Below, in pieces: positions 1 through 8,625 of a DNA stretch of 64,000 bases. The notes beneath the pieces were generated by a model. It worked only from the letters and a program-made list of their open reading frames with translations, searched no databases and was not told where the DNA came from. A program made the translations under genes and the position numbers. The stretch lies in assembly GCA_035528905.1 (NCBI GenBank), contig DATKXU010000103.1, positions 14,238 to 78,237 of the forward strand. Reading direction: 5' to 3'. The first letter of the stretch is position 1; each line of letters begins with the position of its first letter. The DNA comes from DATKXU01 sp035528905 (GTDB lineage Bacteria > Armatimonadota > UBA5829 > DTJY01).

Positions 1-294
1 CGGCGTAAAGCTCGTTTCCGGCAGCACCGCAATCTGCGCGCTTACCGCATCAATATCCTCCGCTCCGAAGCCCTCAAACCTGGCACCCTCCAATTCGACG
101 CGGGATACTCCTAGATTCACCCAGTAGATCCTTGCATCATGGATGTCCGAGTTGGCAGCATACTCAGCCTTGATGCCTCCCGTACTCAATGTTCTTCCGG
201 TCGGTATAAGCACGAGTCTGTCGGCGGCAGCGGAAGCCGCCAGTAGGCAGCACATGACGGCAACAGTGATTATCACTCCGTGGAATCTGGACAT
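1..294 (-). CDS. Secreted hypothetical protein (N-terminal part, runs off window)
   Basis: The first 98 residues of an exported protein of unknown function are visible; the rest lies beyond the left edge. The N-terminus has a short basic start, a hydrophobic stretch at about residues 6-20 and a small-residue cleavage region (AASAAA), which is a Sec signal peptide. The mature part begins RLVLIPTGRTLS and has alternating hydrophobic residues suggestive of beta strands; an outer-membrane or periplasmic beta-rich protein is possible but not shown. The start is ATG at 294 with AGGAGG a few bases upstream, inside the 3' end of the methylase gene, so the two genes overlap by about 22 bases and are probably co-transcribed. 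I do not recognise the family. Confidence 0.7.
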   Translation of the reverse strand, partial: MSRFHGVIITVAVMCCLLAASAAADRLVLIPTGRTLSTGGIKAEYAANSDIHDARIYWVNLGVSRVELEGARFEGFGAEDIDAVSAQIAVLPETSFTP

Positions 295-1526
295 TGGTTT
301 CCTCCTATCACCCCGAGATTCTCCGAGCCGGTCTCCGACTCTTCGACAGTGTTGATATGTTCGGCGTACACCTGGTGTTTCACCTTCTGAACATTCGATC
401 TGCTTGCACTCCTGCCGGTATCAACGATGGCTACGAATTCGACGTTGTGAGATTTGGCCGAAGGGCGCTGGCTGCTCACTCTGTAGCGCTTGTACTTCTG
501 AGTCACGGCGGAAAGCTCGCCTCTATCCGCCAGGATTCCGAGCAGGTCGTCGAAGGGGATAATGCCGTCGGTGCTGTAGCTAACGAGTATGAAGCGCGCC
601 TTGATGCCGTTGACCAACTGATGAAAGGCCGCCAGCGCAGAACTCCTGTAGCAGTAGAGGCTCCTTCGTTCGGTGCGCCAGTCTTTACGGATTGCCGACT
701 TGCCATTATGCGGATGCCTTGCCTTGAATCTGGCGCCGATCCGCGGCTTGTCCCAGAGGGCGACGGTGTTCAGAAGGTGGTAGTTGGCTCCATACTGATG
801 CTGGTTGTAAGGGGGATCAAGGTAGGCTATATCGCACTCGATCTCGTCCAGAAGGGAGTTCGCGTCCTCGCGGTAGACCAGATTCTTCTGCCCGTTATCC
901 CAGAATACCGGGGCTGCAAGAGTCAGCGTGCTGCGAATGCGGTACCAAGCCGTCTTCGTCGCACCGCCCCAGCCGCGATGAAATCCCTTGAATACCCCGG
1001 AGGTATTGCTGCAATACGCGGCCTGGAAGATGAGTGGGGCAAACAGCACCGCCTCCTCGTCCTCGCTGATCGCTCCCGACGCCTTCCAGGATGCGATCTG
1101 TTCGCGAATCGCATCTATCCGACGGCCGTTCTCCTGAGTGTAGAACATGCGCTCCGAGTCCGGATCGCAGTCTTCATCATCCTCAGGGCAATAGTGACGA
1201 GCGATGTACCCGCGGACGGGTTCGAGCTGATTTAGGGTGTTGATCGCGCTCTGGAGGCCGCCGAGGACGTGGAAGTCCGGCGGGCGATTGTTCCTGATGT
1301 ACGCAAGGCCGATGTAATGGGAATAGGGCTCCCAGTCGTTGGCGATGACACGATAACCAAGGGTCTTCGCCAGGCGTGACACGACGGTGCTGCCGGCGAA
1401 GGCGTCATAGAAGGTACCGCCTCGAACGCCTGCGGCTTCGATGGCGTTCCGAATCAGCGAGACAAGCTTGCGCTTGTTGCCAATGTACGCTATGAGCTGG
1501 TCAACAATGTATCTTTCGGCGTTCAT
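273..1526 (-). CDS. D12-class DNA adenine N6-methyltransferase
   Basis: This 417-residue protein looks like a Dam/D12-class methylase that transfers a methyl group from S-adenosylmethionine to adenine N6. The N-terminal YIGNKRKLV segment (about 13-22) and FYDAFAGS (39-46) match the SAM-binding motif I with its leading GxKxxL element, and YLDPPYNQ (near 237) is the catalytic DPPY motif. The order X-I-...-IV is that of alpha-group enzymes. No restriction endonuclease lies beside it, so it appears to be an orphan methylase or a remnant of a restriction-modification system. GTG at 1529 and ATG at 1526 are alternative starts and neither has a clear ribosome-binding site; I chose ATG. Its target sequence cannot be read from the protein. 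Confidence 0.88.
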   Translation of the reverse strand: MNAERYIVDQLIAYIGNKRKLVSLIRNAIEAAGVRGGTFYDAFAGSTVVSRLAKTLGYRVIANDWEPYSHYIGLAYIRNNRPPDFHVLGGLQSAINTLNQLEPVRGYIARHYCPEDDEDCDPDSERMFYTQENGRRIDAIREQIASWKASGAISEDEEAVLFAPLIFQAAYCSNTSGVFKGFHRGWGGATKTAWYRIRSTLTLAAPVFWDNGQKNLVYREDANSLLDEIECDIAYLDPPYNQHQYGANYHLLNTVALWDKPRIGARFKARHPHNGKSAIRKDWRTERRSLYCYRSSALAAFHQLVNGIKARFILVSYSTDGIIPFDDLLGILADRGELSAVTQKYKRYRVSSQRPSAKSHNVEFVAIVDTGRSASRSNVQKVKHQVYAEHINTVEESETGSENLGVIGGNQCPDSTE

Positions 1527-1570
1527 CACATACAGCGATCAGCGGCGCAATGCAGTTCCGGGTCCCCAGC

Positions 1571-1600
1571 ACTCCATTACTCCAATACTCCGTCACTCCA
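1571..1600. repeat. Short-period ACTCC intergenic repeat
   Basis: Four ACTCC units spaced about 8 bases apart fill the short gap between the methylase and the TolB-like gene. Related tracts occur at 4428-4470, 14464-14510, 39588-39622 and 61502-61558. Confidence 0.7.
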
Positions 1601-1610
1601 GTTCCCTACT

Positions 1611-2714
1611 CTACCGCAAGGCCGGCGACCAAGCGGGATCATAGTTATCACCCATGCCTTTGGTCAGGTTGACCGCGCCGGAGCCATCAGCGTTCACGCG
1701 CCAGATATCGCGCTTTCCATCCTCCCGCGCAACGGTGCAAACGAGCTGCTTGCCATCTGGTGACCAGCAGGGCTCCCGAGCATCGCCCGTAATCACGGGC
1801 GCAGGGGTCCCTCCCGACGCGCTTATGACGTGGATCCCCAGGCACTTGTCCTGCATGCCGTCCTTTACAGTCCACATCTCGAATGCGATTTTCTTTCCGT
1901 CGGGCGACCAGGCCGGCTTTGCTGTCCCCCTGCCGTCACCTTTGGAGACAAGAAGGTCTGTCGCCTCTACTTTCTCAAGGTCCACTACGAGCAGGCCGCT
2001 CTCGCCCTTGCGATTGATAAACCCGGCGGCGACGCGCTGACCCGACGGCGCCCAGGCGACGTCCAGACCTCGCGCCATAGTGACGCCATATGCCTGGAAG
2101 TCCTCATCCGCCAGATCGTCTGAATCGGCTGCGGCTGCCACCTTTCCCATATCGGTGTTCTGCACGAACAGCAGGACTTTGCGGCCGGGGGACCAAGCGG
2201 CATATGTGTAGGGCAAGTTCAGCCCACTTACCATCTTCTCCTCTTCCGGCACATTCGGAGGCGGCAAGTACTGCTCCTCTCGCCTACTGTGCCTTGTCAC
2301 GGCATAGACCCTCCCGCCGGAAATGAAGGTGATCTCCTTGCCGTCGGGCGTCCAGACCGGCACGTCCTTGGTAGCCTCGCTGACGGTTAGGCCGCGAGTA
2401 TAGTCACCGTTCCAAGCTGAGACGAACACCTGGTATCTACCGTCCCGCCTATTGGAGATAGACACGAGCTCTCTTGCATCGGGCGACCAGACGGGCAGAC
2501 AATCGTCCGCCGAGTCATTCGTCACCTGGATCGCGTCGGACCCGTCCGTCCGCATCGTCCAGATATCAGGATGGCCAGCCCTATCGGAAATGAAAGCTAT
2601 GCGCTCACGCGCCGGCCGGCGCAGGAGCAGAGATGGACCCCGCTGTATGGCGTATAGTCCCGCGCAGCCGACGGCTATTATGCCAATGAGCACAAGAATA
2701 ATCCTTCGATTCAC
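1611..2714 (-). CDS. TolB-like beta-propeller protein, membrane-anchored or secreted
   Basis: This 367-residue protein has one hydrophobic segment at about residues 4-22 followed by a periplasmic or surface beta propeller. At least five PD40/WD40-like repeats are visible, with recurring SPDGK and WSPD signatures and DIW blade endings, for example IAFISDRAGHPDIW near residue 38 and KRDIWRVNADGS near the end. This is the propeller fold of TolB and of many secreted peptidase-associated proteins. No Pal or TolA gene is nearby, so a Tol-Pal role is not supported; a generic binding scaffold is more likely. The start is GTG at 2714 with GGGAGG seven bases upstream. It lies 13 bases after the D-aminoacylase gene and is probably in the same operon. 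Confidence 0.85.
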   Translation of the reverse strand: MNRRIILVLIGIIAVGCAGLYAIQRGPSLLLRRPARERIAFISDRAGHPDIWTMRTDGSDAIQVTNDSADDCLPVWSPDARELVSISNRRDGRYQVFVSAWNGDYTRGLTVSEATKDVPVWTPDGKEITFISGGRVYAVTRHSRREEQYLPPPNVPEEEKMVSGLNLPYTYAAWSPGRKVLLFVQNTDMGKVAAAADSDDLADEDFQAYGVTMARGLDVAWAPSGQRVAAGFINRKGESGLLVVDLEKVEATDLLVSKGDGRGTAKPAWSPDGKKIAFEMWTVKDGMQDKCLGIHVISASGGTPAPVITGDAREPCWSPDGKQLVCTVAREDGKRDIWRVNADGSGAVNLTKGMGDNYDPAWSPALR

Positions 2715-2727
2715 AAGCGAACCTCCC

Positions 2728-4338
2728 TCAGTTCATACCGCGTCGCAGCACCCGGCCAGGCGCGCACTGCCCCACATCAGCCAGGTGACCGTCCTCAAGA
2801 ACAACCTCACCGTTGACCAGGACGTATCGGATCCCGTTTGCAAAGTTGTACGGCTCTTTGAAGGTTGCCGTATCCGCAACGCTGTCCGGGTCGAATACTG
2901 TAACATCCGCATAGTATCCCTCGGCTAGAATACCTCGGCCCACCAGGGAGAGCCTCCGAGCGGTTCGCCCGGTCATCTTCGCCACCGCCTCTTCCAACGA
3001 GAGAATCCCTTCCTCGCGGACGTACTTACCAAGCACGCGGGGGAATGTGCCATAGGCGCGTGGATGCGGCTTCCCACGGCTCAGGGGCCCTTCCGCAGCG
3101 CGAGCCGTCGCATCCGACCCGATGACGACAGCCGGGTGCCGAATCACATCCGCGACGTCCTGCTCGTTCACCACAAAATGCATTATGCCTATGCTGCCCC
3201 GCTCATCCAGCAGAAGATCGAGCACGGTGTCAACAGGATGCTTCCGGGTGATCTGCGCGATTTCGGCGATGCTCCGGCCCTCACAGAAGCTGTTTTTCTC
3301 CTGACGGACGAGATTGACGACCACCGAGTCCCAGCCGCCGAGATCAGCTATCCGGCCGTCCTGGGCATCGCGTATCAACTGCTCCCTCAGCCTATGCCGC
3401 TCGGCTTGACTGCTCAGCCTCGCAAGAAGGGCGGATGTCCCGCCATTGTGAGCCCATCGCGGGAGCATCGCCCCCAAGCCGGTTGAAGTTGCGAGGTATG
3501 GATACTGATCGGCCCACACATCCAGTCCCTGGGATCGCGCCTCTTCTATCATGGCAAGGCTGTCTTTCACCTTGCCCCAGGATTTGCGGCCGCAAGCCTT
3601 GTGATGCGAGATTTGTATCCCAACGCCTGCCTCGCGTCCGATCCGAACGGCCTCCTCAACCGCTGCCAGGAGACCCTCGGCCTCGTCCCGCACGTGAGTG
3701 GCGTAGATGCCGCCGCAGCGGGCGACGACGCGACACAAATCAACCAACTCTTCGGTGCCGGCATAGCAGCCCGGCGGATATATCAGACCCGTCGAAAGGC
3801 CGAACGCACCCTCCTCCACGGCCTGCTCGACAAGGCGGCGCATTTCGGCCTGCTCGCTCTCGGTGGGCTTTCTATCCTGGTAGCCCATCGCGGCTGCTCT
3901 GACGACCCCGTGGCCAACGAGTGTGGCGAAATTGATAGTCATCGGCAGCTCGTCCAACCGAGCGAAAAACCCGCCCATGGTCCGCCAGGTCGGCTCGATG
4001 CCATGCTCCGCCAGCCAACTCATATACTCCTCGAGGTCCTGACAGCCTCCACGAGGGGCAGCCGAATCACCGCAGTTGCCTGAAACCTCCGTTGTCACGC
4101 CCTGCGTTACCTTGCTCTCGCAGCTCGGGTTGGCGAGTACCAGCTCGTCGGTGTGCGAGTGGATGTCAATGAATCCAGGCGCAACTACACAGCCCTCCGC
4201 ATCAAGCATACGCGCACCAGCGGCGTCGAGTTCCCCTATCTGGGCAATGCGGTCGCCTGCTATGCCCAGATCCGCCCGGAACCCCGGGGCGCCAGCGCCA
4301 TCCACGATGAGCCCGTTCTTGATGACTATGTCAAACAC
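2728..4338 (-). CDS. N-acyl-D-amino-acid deacylase (D-aminoacylase family)
   Basis: This is an amidohydrolase-superfamily enzyme of about 536 residues, predicted to hydrolyse N-acyl-D-amino acids to a D-amino acid and a fatty or acetic acid. Visible metal-site elements are HSHTD (about 60-64), the family-specific GNCG cysteine segment (about 87-90), THVRDE and ISHHK, and a C-terminal GSDA aspartate. The C-terminus carries the usual small beta domain ending NGEVVLEDG. A longer frame opens at 4386, but GTG at 4338 has AGAGG six bases upstream and gives the family-typical beginning FDIVIKNGLIVDG, so I prefer it. Substrate preference (D-Glu, D-Asp or neutral) is not readable. The gene could recycle D-amino acids from peptidoglycan. 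Confidence 0.9.
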   Translation of the reverse strand: MFDIVIKNGLIVDGAGAPGFRADLGIAGDRIAQIGELDAAGARMLDAEGCVVAPGFIDIHSHTDELVLANPSCESKVTQGVTTEVSGNCGDSAAPRGGCQDLEEYMSWLAEHGIEPTWRTMGGFFARLDELPMTINFATLVGHGVVRAAAMGYQDRKPTESEQAEMRRLVEQAVEEGAFGLSTGLIYPPGCYAGTEELVDLCRVVARCGGIYATHVRDEAEGLLAAVEEAVRIGREAGVGIQISHHKACGRKSWGKVKDSLAMIEEARSQGLDVWADQYPYLATSTGLGAMLPRWAHNGGTSALLARLSSQAERHRLREQLIRDAQDGRIADLGGWDSVVVNLVRQEKNSFCEGRSIAEIAQITRKHPVDTVLDLLLDERGSIGIMHFVVNEQDVADVIRHPAVVIGSDATARAAEGPLSRGKPHPRAYGTFPRVLGKYVREEGILSLEEAVAKMTGRTARRLSLVGRGILAEGYYADVTVFDPDSVADTATFKEPYNFANGIRYVLVNGEVVLEDGHLADVGQCAPGRVLRRGMN

Positions 4339-4427
4339 CAGAGCCTCTGGACGCAATCCTGGCTCTATTCTATCTTGTTCCGACACACTTGGGAAGAGGA
4401 AACGTGAGAAAGAATGGAGGAACGCCG

Positions 4428-4470
4428 GAATGGGAGTATGGGAGTGTGGGAGTGTGGGGTTATGGGAGTA
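4428..4470. repeat. GGAGT-type 8-nt period repeat tract
   Basis: About five units of GGAGTRTG run head to tail in the gap of about 150 bases between the oxidoreductase and D-aminoacylase genes. It is the same family as the ACTCC tract at 1571-1600, read on the other strand. Confidence 0.8.
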
Positions 4471-4490
4471 ACATCGAACTCCTTATACTG

Positions 4491-5579
4491 CTACCCACCA
4501 CCGGAACGAGCCGCCTGGCGGGCCTTGGCAAGGAACTCCTGCACCCGTATGGGCTGACCTGTTCGGCTGCTCTCGATGGCGGCGAAAATCAGCGCTACCG
4601 ACTGCAGGTTATCCTCCACGTTGGTTTCCATCGGCACGCCGCCGTCGAGCCAGCGGACGAACTTTTCGATAAGCCACGTATTCGCCCATTTAGGCTGTTC
4701 CCGCAGATGGATCGTCTCTCCGGTGCCCTCCTCTTTGCTTGACGCCTGCTGGGACGGGTCGTAGGCGAAGCACTCGAGGCGACGATGACTGAGAATGAGC
4801 GTCGCCTTCTCGCACTCGGCCCGGATATACTCCTCCGTCCATCCGTTCAGCCCCACCGCGTTGGTTTTCGCGCCCTCATAGAAGGCCCGGCTGCCGTTCT
4901 CAAAGTGCATCATTACCAACCCCTGCGAATCGCCGCGAAATTCGCCCCACGAGGGATTCCAGGTCTGCGCGTAGATCGTATCACATTTTGCACCGGCGAG
5001 GTCGGCCAGGATGTCAAGGTGGTGCACTGCCCCCTCAACCATCAAGGTGTCGGAAATCTCATGGCGGAACGCGCCCCAGCTCCCGAACTTGCGGCAGTCG
5101 CAGGTGAAGCGGCATATCAGATAATCGAGCGCTCCGTGCCGCCCGGACCGAAGTTCCTCGCGCAGCGCAGTCTTGTCCTGGTCAAAGCGGTGGCTCATGG
5201 TCACGCCCATCTTCTTCCCGGCGCGCTTCACCTTATCGGCGATGCGCACCGAGGCAGCCAGAGTATCGGCGATCGGCTTCTCGGACAGGATATGCGTGTC
5301 ATGCGCCAAGGCGATATCCACTATCTGCTCGTGGAACGCGGGCGGCACGACGATGGTGCAGAAGTCGGCCTTGTTTTCCTCGAAGGCGCGGTTGACGTCC
5401 GTGTAGCACTGATCATCACGCAGGCCAAGGAACTCCCGCGCGCTGCTCAGCGCCTCGGGATTGATGTCTGCCGCAGCCACAACCTCGACGAGGCCGTCCG
5501 CGATATTCGGTGGGAGAAAGCGCTGGCACCACAGTGCGCCAAACCCTCCGGCGCCGACCTGAATCATCTTGTATGGCAT
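4491..5579 (-). CDS. Gfo/Idh/MocA-family NAD(P)-dependent oxidoreductase
   Basis: This 362-residue protein belongs to the family that oxidises or reduces sugars, inositols and related polyols with NAD(P). The N-terminal Rossmann fold begins MIQVGAGGFGALW, and the EKPI motif that carries the catalytic lysine appears as LSEKPIADT near residue 98. The C-terminal alpha/beta domain contains the AVHHLDIL segment usual in the family. A longer reading frame starts at 5639, but ATG at 5579 has GGGAGG eight bases upstream and avoids overlap with the preceding gene, so it is chosen. Neighbouring genes do not reveal the substrate. Confidence 0.9.
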   Translation of the reverse strand: MPYKMIQVGAGGFGALWCQRFLPPNIADGLVEVVAAADINPEALSSAREFLGLRDDQCYTDVNRAFEENKADFCTIVVPPAFHEQIVDIALAHDTHILSEKPIADTLAASVRIADKVKRAGKKMGVTMSHRFDQDKTALREELRSGRHGALDYLICRFTCDCRKFGSWGAFRHEISDTLMVEGAVHHLDILADLAGAKCDTIYAQTWNPSWGEFRGDSQGLVMMHFENGSRAFYEGAKTNAVGLNGWTEEYIRAECEKATLILSHRRLECFAYDPSQQASSKEEGTGETIHLREQPKWANTWLIEKFVRWLDGGVPMETNVEDNLQSVALIFAAIESSRTGQPIRVQEFLAKARQAARSGGG

Positions 5580-5613
5580 GGAAACCTCCCGGTCAGTCTT
5601 CGAACGTGCAGTA

Positions 5614-6429
5614 TTAGAGCTCATGGTCCTCGCCATCAACCTTGATATGTCCTATAGACTTGTCCCCGCTTAGGAACTCGATCCTGCCGTTCATAAATCG
5701 GAGGCGGACCTTGCCGGCGCCGTCGAGCTCAATGCTCGCACCCTCGTCGAGGCGAAGGCTGTTCTTGTGGGTATGTATGCCGACGCCATACTCGCCTGCA
5801 AGGTCGAGACCTGTCCGGCCCTTGCCGTTGAGACCGATCGCCTTTTCGCAAGGGCCATCGCCATGCACCTGAATCCCGTATTGGCAGGCGTGTGTACCCC
5901 GAATTTGAATGTTCATGCCAATCAACTGGGTCTGTTCTGGCCCGGCGTAGTCGTTCGTCATCTCGATGTTCATGCCCAGCCCGACCATCGGGGCGCTGCT
6001 GAAGACCTCTGAGTGCATCCCGCACGACCAGCCGCGACCGTTCTTGTGAAGGCGCGAGTAGAACACGCAGGCGTCTCCCTCGGCATGGTGTGTGGTGAGG
6101 TGTGAGTAGACGGTCCACGGGTAGGATTTACTGCCCTTCTCCTCGTGCTCAAGCGACAGGATTTCATGAGGTGTCGCGCAATCATTATGATTGTCCGACC
6201 GCTCAAAAAGGAGCATAGTGTCGAGCGGCTCGCGAGGCGGCTTGCCCTTCCACATGTGCGTCTTGACGAATTGCCCCTCAGTAGATAGCGAAGACTGCGC
6301 AGGTTTCTCCTGCGCGGCGAAGACTTGCTTCCCAGACATGGCGCTGAATAAGCCAAGGAGCACCGTCCACAAGAAATGCCGTCGGGGCGTGCTTTTGTCC
6401 GCGGTTGGATTTGTTGGTAACTTATGCAT
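5614..6429 (-). CDS. Hypothetical exported protein with Tat-type signal and beta-repeat C-terminus
   Basis: This 271-residue protein of unknown function starts with TPRRHFLW followed by a hydrophobic stretch and an Ala-rich cleavage region (about residues 14-40), which resembles a twin-arginine signal. The central part is rich in His, Cys and Asn. The C-terminal 100 residues consist of short beta-like repeats (NIQIRG, LNGKGRTGLDL, SIELDGAGKVRLRF) like those in phage tail or beta-helix proteins. The start is ATG at 6429 with a GGGGG Shine-Dalgarno-like stretch; a frame open further upstream has no site. It precedes the Gfo/Idh/MocA gene by 34 bases. If the Tat call is right, the protein is exported folded, perhaps with a cofactor or metal. 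Confidence 0.75.
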   Translation of the reverse strand: MHKLPTNPTADKSTPRRHFLWTVLLGLFSAMSGKQVFAAQEKPAQSSLSTEGQFVKTHMWKGKPPREPLDTMLLFERSDNHNDCATPHEILSLEHEEKGSKSYPWTVYSHLTTHHAEGDACVFYSRLHKNGRGWSCGMHSEVFSSAPMVGLGMNIEMTNDYAGPEQTQLIGMNIQIRGTHACQYGIQVHGDGPCEKAIGLNGKGRTGLDLAGEYGVGIHTHKNSLRLDEGASIELDGAGKVRLRFMNGRIEFLSGDKSIGHIKVDGEDHEL

Positions 6430-6457
6430 ACCAGTCCCCCTTTCAGAAATACGCTCT

Positions 6458-6472
6458 GCCCGCCCTGCGGGC
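6458..6472 (-). terminator. Short GC-rich hairpin downstream of mnmG
   Basis: A perfect 6-bp stem (GCCCGC/GCGGGC) with a 3-base loop lies between mnmG and the Tat-signal gene. The following bases (GTATTTCT) are only weakly U-rich, so this may be an attenuator or a weak terminator. Confidence 0.3.
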
Positions 6473-6525
6473 ATTCGTATGCGTCGTCAATTCCCTTTGA
6501 CCTCTCCAGGTGCCACGACCATTCC

Positions 6526-6543
6526 CTCACTCATCACTCATCA
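6526..6543. repeat. CACTCATC 8-nt period repeat abutting the mnmG stop codon
   Basis: Two to three CACTCATC units reach into the stop codon of mnmG. They resemble the ACTCC tracts elsewhere in the window in period and position. Confidence 0.5.
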
Positions 6544-8406
6544 TGTCCTCCGCCGCCGATCGCGCTCGAGGACTACCATGAGGATCGAGATGTCGGCAGG
6601 AGTCAGGCCCGGAATTCGGGCGGCCTGGCCGATGGATGCCGGCCGGACGCGCGTGAGCTTCTCCCGGCCTTCTCTAGAGAGCGCAGCCACCGCGCCGTAG
6701 TCGAACCGATCCGGTATGCGAAGCACTTCGAGCCGCCTGTGCCGCTCGACCTGGGCCTGCTGACGCCGGATGTAGCCCTCGTACTTCACCTGAAGCTCAA
6801 CCTGTTCCTCAATATCGGCCGGGAGCCGCGATCTCAGCCCATCCAGGCATACTATGTCGGCGTAGCGCAGACCCGGGCGGCGAAGCAGGTTCTCGAGTGA
6901 GAGCCTGCGCGGCAGGCTCTCCAGGCCCAGAACGGCCAGCTTATCGCTCTCATCCGGCCTTATGTGAGTACGCCTGAGGCGATCCATCTCAGTATCTATT
7001 AGCTTGGACTTCTCGAGGAATGCAGACCAGCGATTATCCTTGATAAGGCCGACTTTGCGCCCGATCGGGGTGAGCCGCAGGTCTGCATTATCCTGTCTGA
7101 GAAGGAGGCGGTACTCCGCGCGGGACGTGAGCAGCCGATAGGGATCGTTGACGCCCTTTGTCACAAGATCGTCAATCATCACGCCGATGTACGCCTGCGA
7201 TCTGTCGAGAACGAGCGGCTTCCTGCCCCGAAGCGCGAGGGCTGCGTTGATGCCCGCCATCAATCCCTGTGCCGCCGCTTCCTCATAGCCCGAAGTGCCG
7301 TTGATCTGGCCTGCGAAGAAGAGCCGCGACACCGGCTTCGTCTCCAGACTCGGCTTGAGCTGGGTCGGCGGCACGAAATCGTATTCGATCGCATAGCCGG
7401 CGCGCATCATGGCAACGTTCTCGAGGCCGGGGATCGTGTGCAGCAACTCGATCTGCACATCTTCGGGGAGGCTGGTGGACATCCCCTGCACGTAGACCTC
7501 GTCGGTGTTCCAGCCCTCCTGCTCCAGGAACACCTGATGCCTCTCCTTATCGGGAAACTTGACGATCTTGTCCTCGATGGATGGGCAGTAACGAGGCCCT
7601 ATACCCTCGATCCGACCTCCATACATCGCCGACCGATGCAGGTTACGCCGGACGATCTCATGTGTTCGCTCGTTCGTGTAGGTCAGCCAGCACGGAAGCA
7701 GGCCCTCGCGCTTCTTGCGGGGAGACATGAACGAGAATGCCAGCGGCTCTCCATCGGAAGGCTGCTCCACCGTCTTCGAGAAGTCAATGCTGGCCTTGTG
7801 AACCCTGGCAGTGGTGCCGGTCTTCAGGCGTCCCAGCTCGAAACCAAGCTCCCGAAGCGAATCCGACAGTTTCTCCGCAGGGAACTCCCCCGCCCTACCG
7901 GCCGGATAGCTTACCTCGCCGATATGGATCAGCCCCCGGAGGAAGGTGCCGGTCGTCACGATGACGGCCCTCGCCCGGTACTCGACGCCGGCCTGCGTGG
8001 CAACACCCACGGCAGTCCCATCCTTCACCAGGATGCGCTCCACGAGCGCTTGCTCCAGATCGAGGCCGGGCTGGGTCTCCAGCGTCCGCTTCATCGCCGC
8101 CTGGTAGAGCTGCTTATCCGCCTGGGCGCGAAGCGCCTGCACCGCCGGCCCCTTTCCCGTATTCAGCATGCGGATGTGCGTGTATGTCGCATCAATGTTG
8201 AAGCCCATCTGGCCGCCGAGGGCATCTATCTCGCGGACGAGATGGCCCTTTGCAGGCCCGCCTATACTGCAGTTGCACGGCATGAGGGCGACGCTATCCG
8301 TGTTGAGGGTCAGGAGCAGGCAGCGGCAGCCCACCCGGGCGGCGGCGAGCGCCGCCTCACAGCCAGCGTGCCCCGCTCCCACTACGATGATGTCGTAATC
8401 GCGCAT
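6541..8406 (-). CDS. mnmG: tRNA uridine-5-carboxymethylaminomethyl modification enzyme MnmG (GidA)
   Basis: This 621-residue flavoprotein, with MnmE, modifies uridine 34 of tRNAs that read NNA/NNG codons. The N-terminal FAD site is VVGAGHAGCEAALAA (about 8-22). The GidA signatures GGPAKGHLVREIDALGG (near 50) and RMLNTGKGPAV follow, and the second signature GQINGTSGYEEAAAQG is near residue 370. The C-terminal helical domain, ending with LTPADISILMVVL, is intact and length is normal. ATG at 8406 has GGGAG seven bases upstream. mnmE is not in the window. Confidence 0.98.
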   Translation of the reverse strand: MRDYDIIVVGAGHAGCEAALAAARVGCRCLLLTLNTDSVALMPCNCSIGGPAKGHLVREIDALGGQMGFNIDATYTHIRMLNTGKGPAVQALRAQADKQLYQAAMKRTLETQPGLDLEQALVERILVKDGTAVGVATQAGVEYRARAVIVTTGTFLRGLIHIGEVSYPAGRAGEFPAEKLSDSLRELGFELGRLKTGTTARVHKASIDFSKTVEQPSDGEPLAFSFMSPRKKREGLLPCWLTYTNERTHEIVRRNLHRSAMYGGRIEGIGPRYCPSIEDKIVKFPDKERHQVFLEQEGWNTDEVYVQGMSTSLPEDVQIELLHTIPGLENVAMMRAGYAIEYDFVPPTQLKPSLETKPVSRLFFAGQINGTSGYEEAAAQGLMAGINAALALRGRKPLVLDRSQAYIGVMIDDLVTKGVNDPYRLLTSRAEYRLLLRQDNADLRLTPIGRKVGLIKDNRWSAFLEKSKLIDTEMDRLRRTHIRPDESDKLAVLGLESLPRRLSLENLLRRPGLRYADIVCLDGLRSRLPADIEEQVELQVKYEGYIRRQQAQVERHRRLEVLRIPDRFDYGAVAALSREGREKLTRVRPASIGQAARIPGLTPADISILMVVLERDRRRRT

Positions 8407-8455
8407 ACAGAAACTCCCGGCCAGCTCGGAAACCGGAATCCAAGCCGACCCGGTT

Positions 8456-8464
8456 ATTATACCA
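8456..8464 (-). promoter_or_regulatory. Extended -10 promoter of mnmG
   Basis: TGGTATAAT is a perfect extended -10 box. Transcription would start near 8449, giving a leader of about 43 bases. No good -35 box is visible, as is common for extended -10 promoters. Confidence 0.65.
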
Positions 8465-8523
8465 CACCGCGACTCAGCAGGCGGGCGCCGTCACCGAGCG
8501 CAGAAACTGGTACTTTTATCACC

Positions 8524-8552
8524 TTAGCAACGGCCAAGCCAGGCACGATAAT
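8524..8552 (+). promoter_or_regulatory. Putative promoter of the PilZ-like gene
   Basis: TTAGCA and GATAAT are separated by 17 bases, each matching the sigma-70 consensus moderately. It is divergent from the mnmG promoter. Confidence 0.4.
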
Positions 8553-8625
8553 TGTAACGTAGCAACCTCACAGCACGGCGGATGCGAGTAGGGACACACC
8601 TCAGAGTAGCTTGGAAGGAGCTCAA

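Noticed and set aside
273..1526. A complete restriction-modification or other defence system
   Set aside because: Only the methylase is seen; no endonuclease, toxin or effector gene lies in the visible region.
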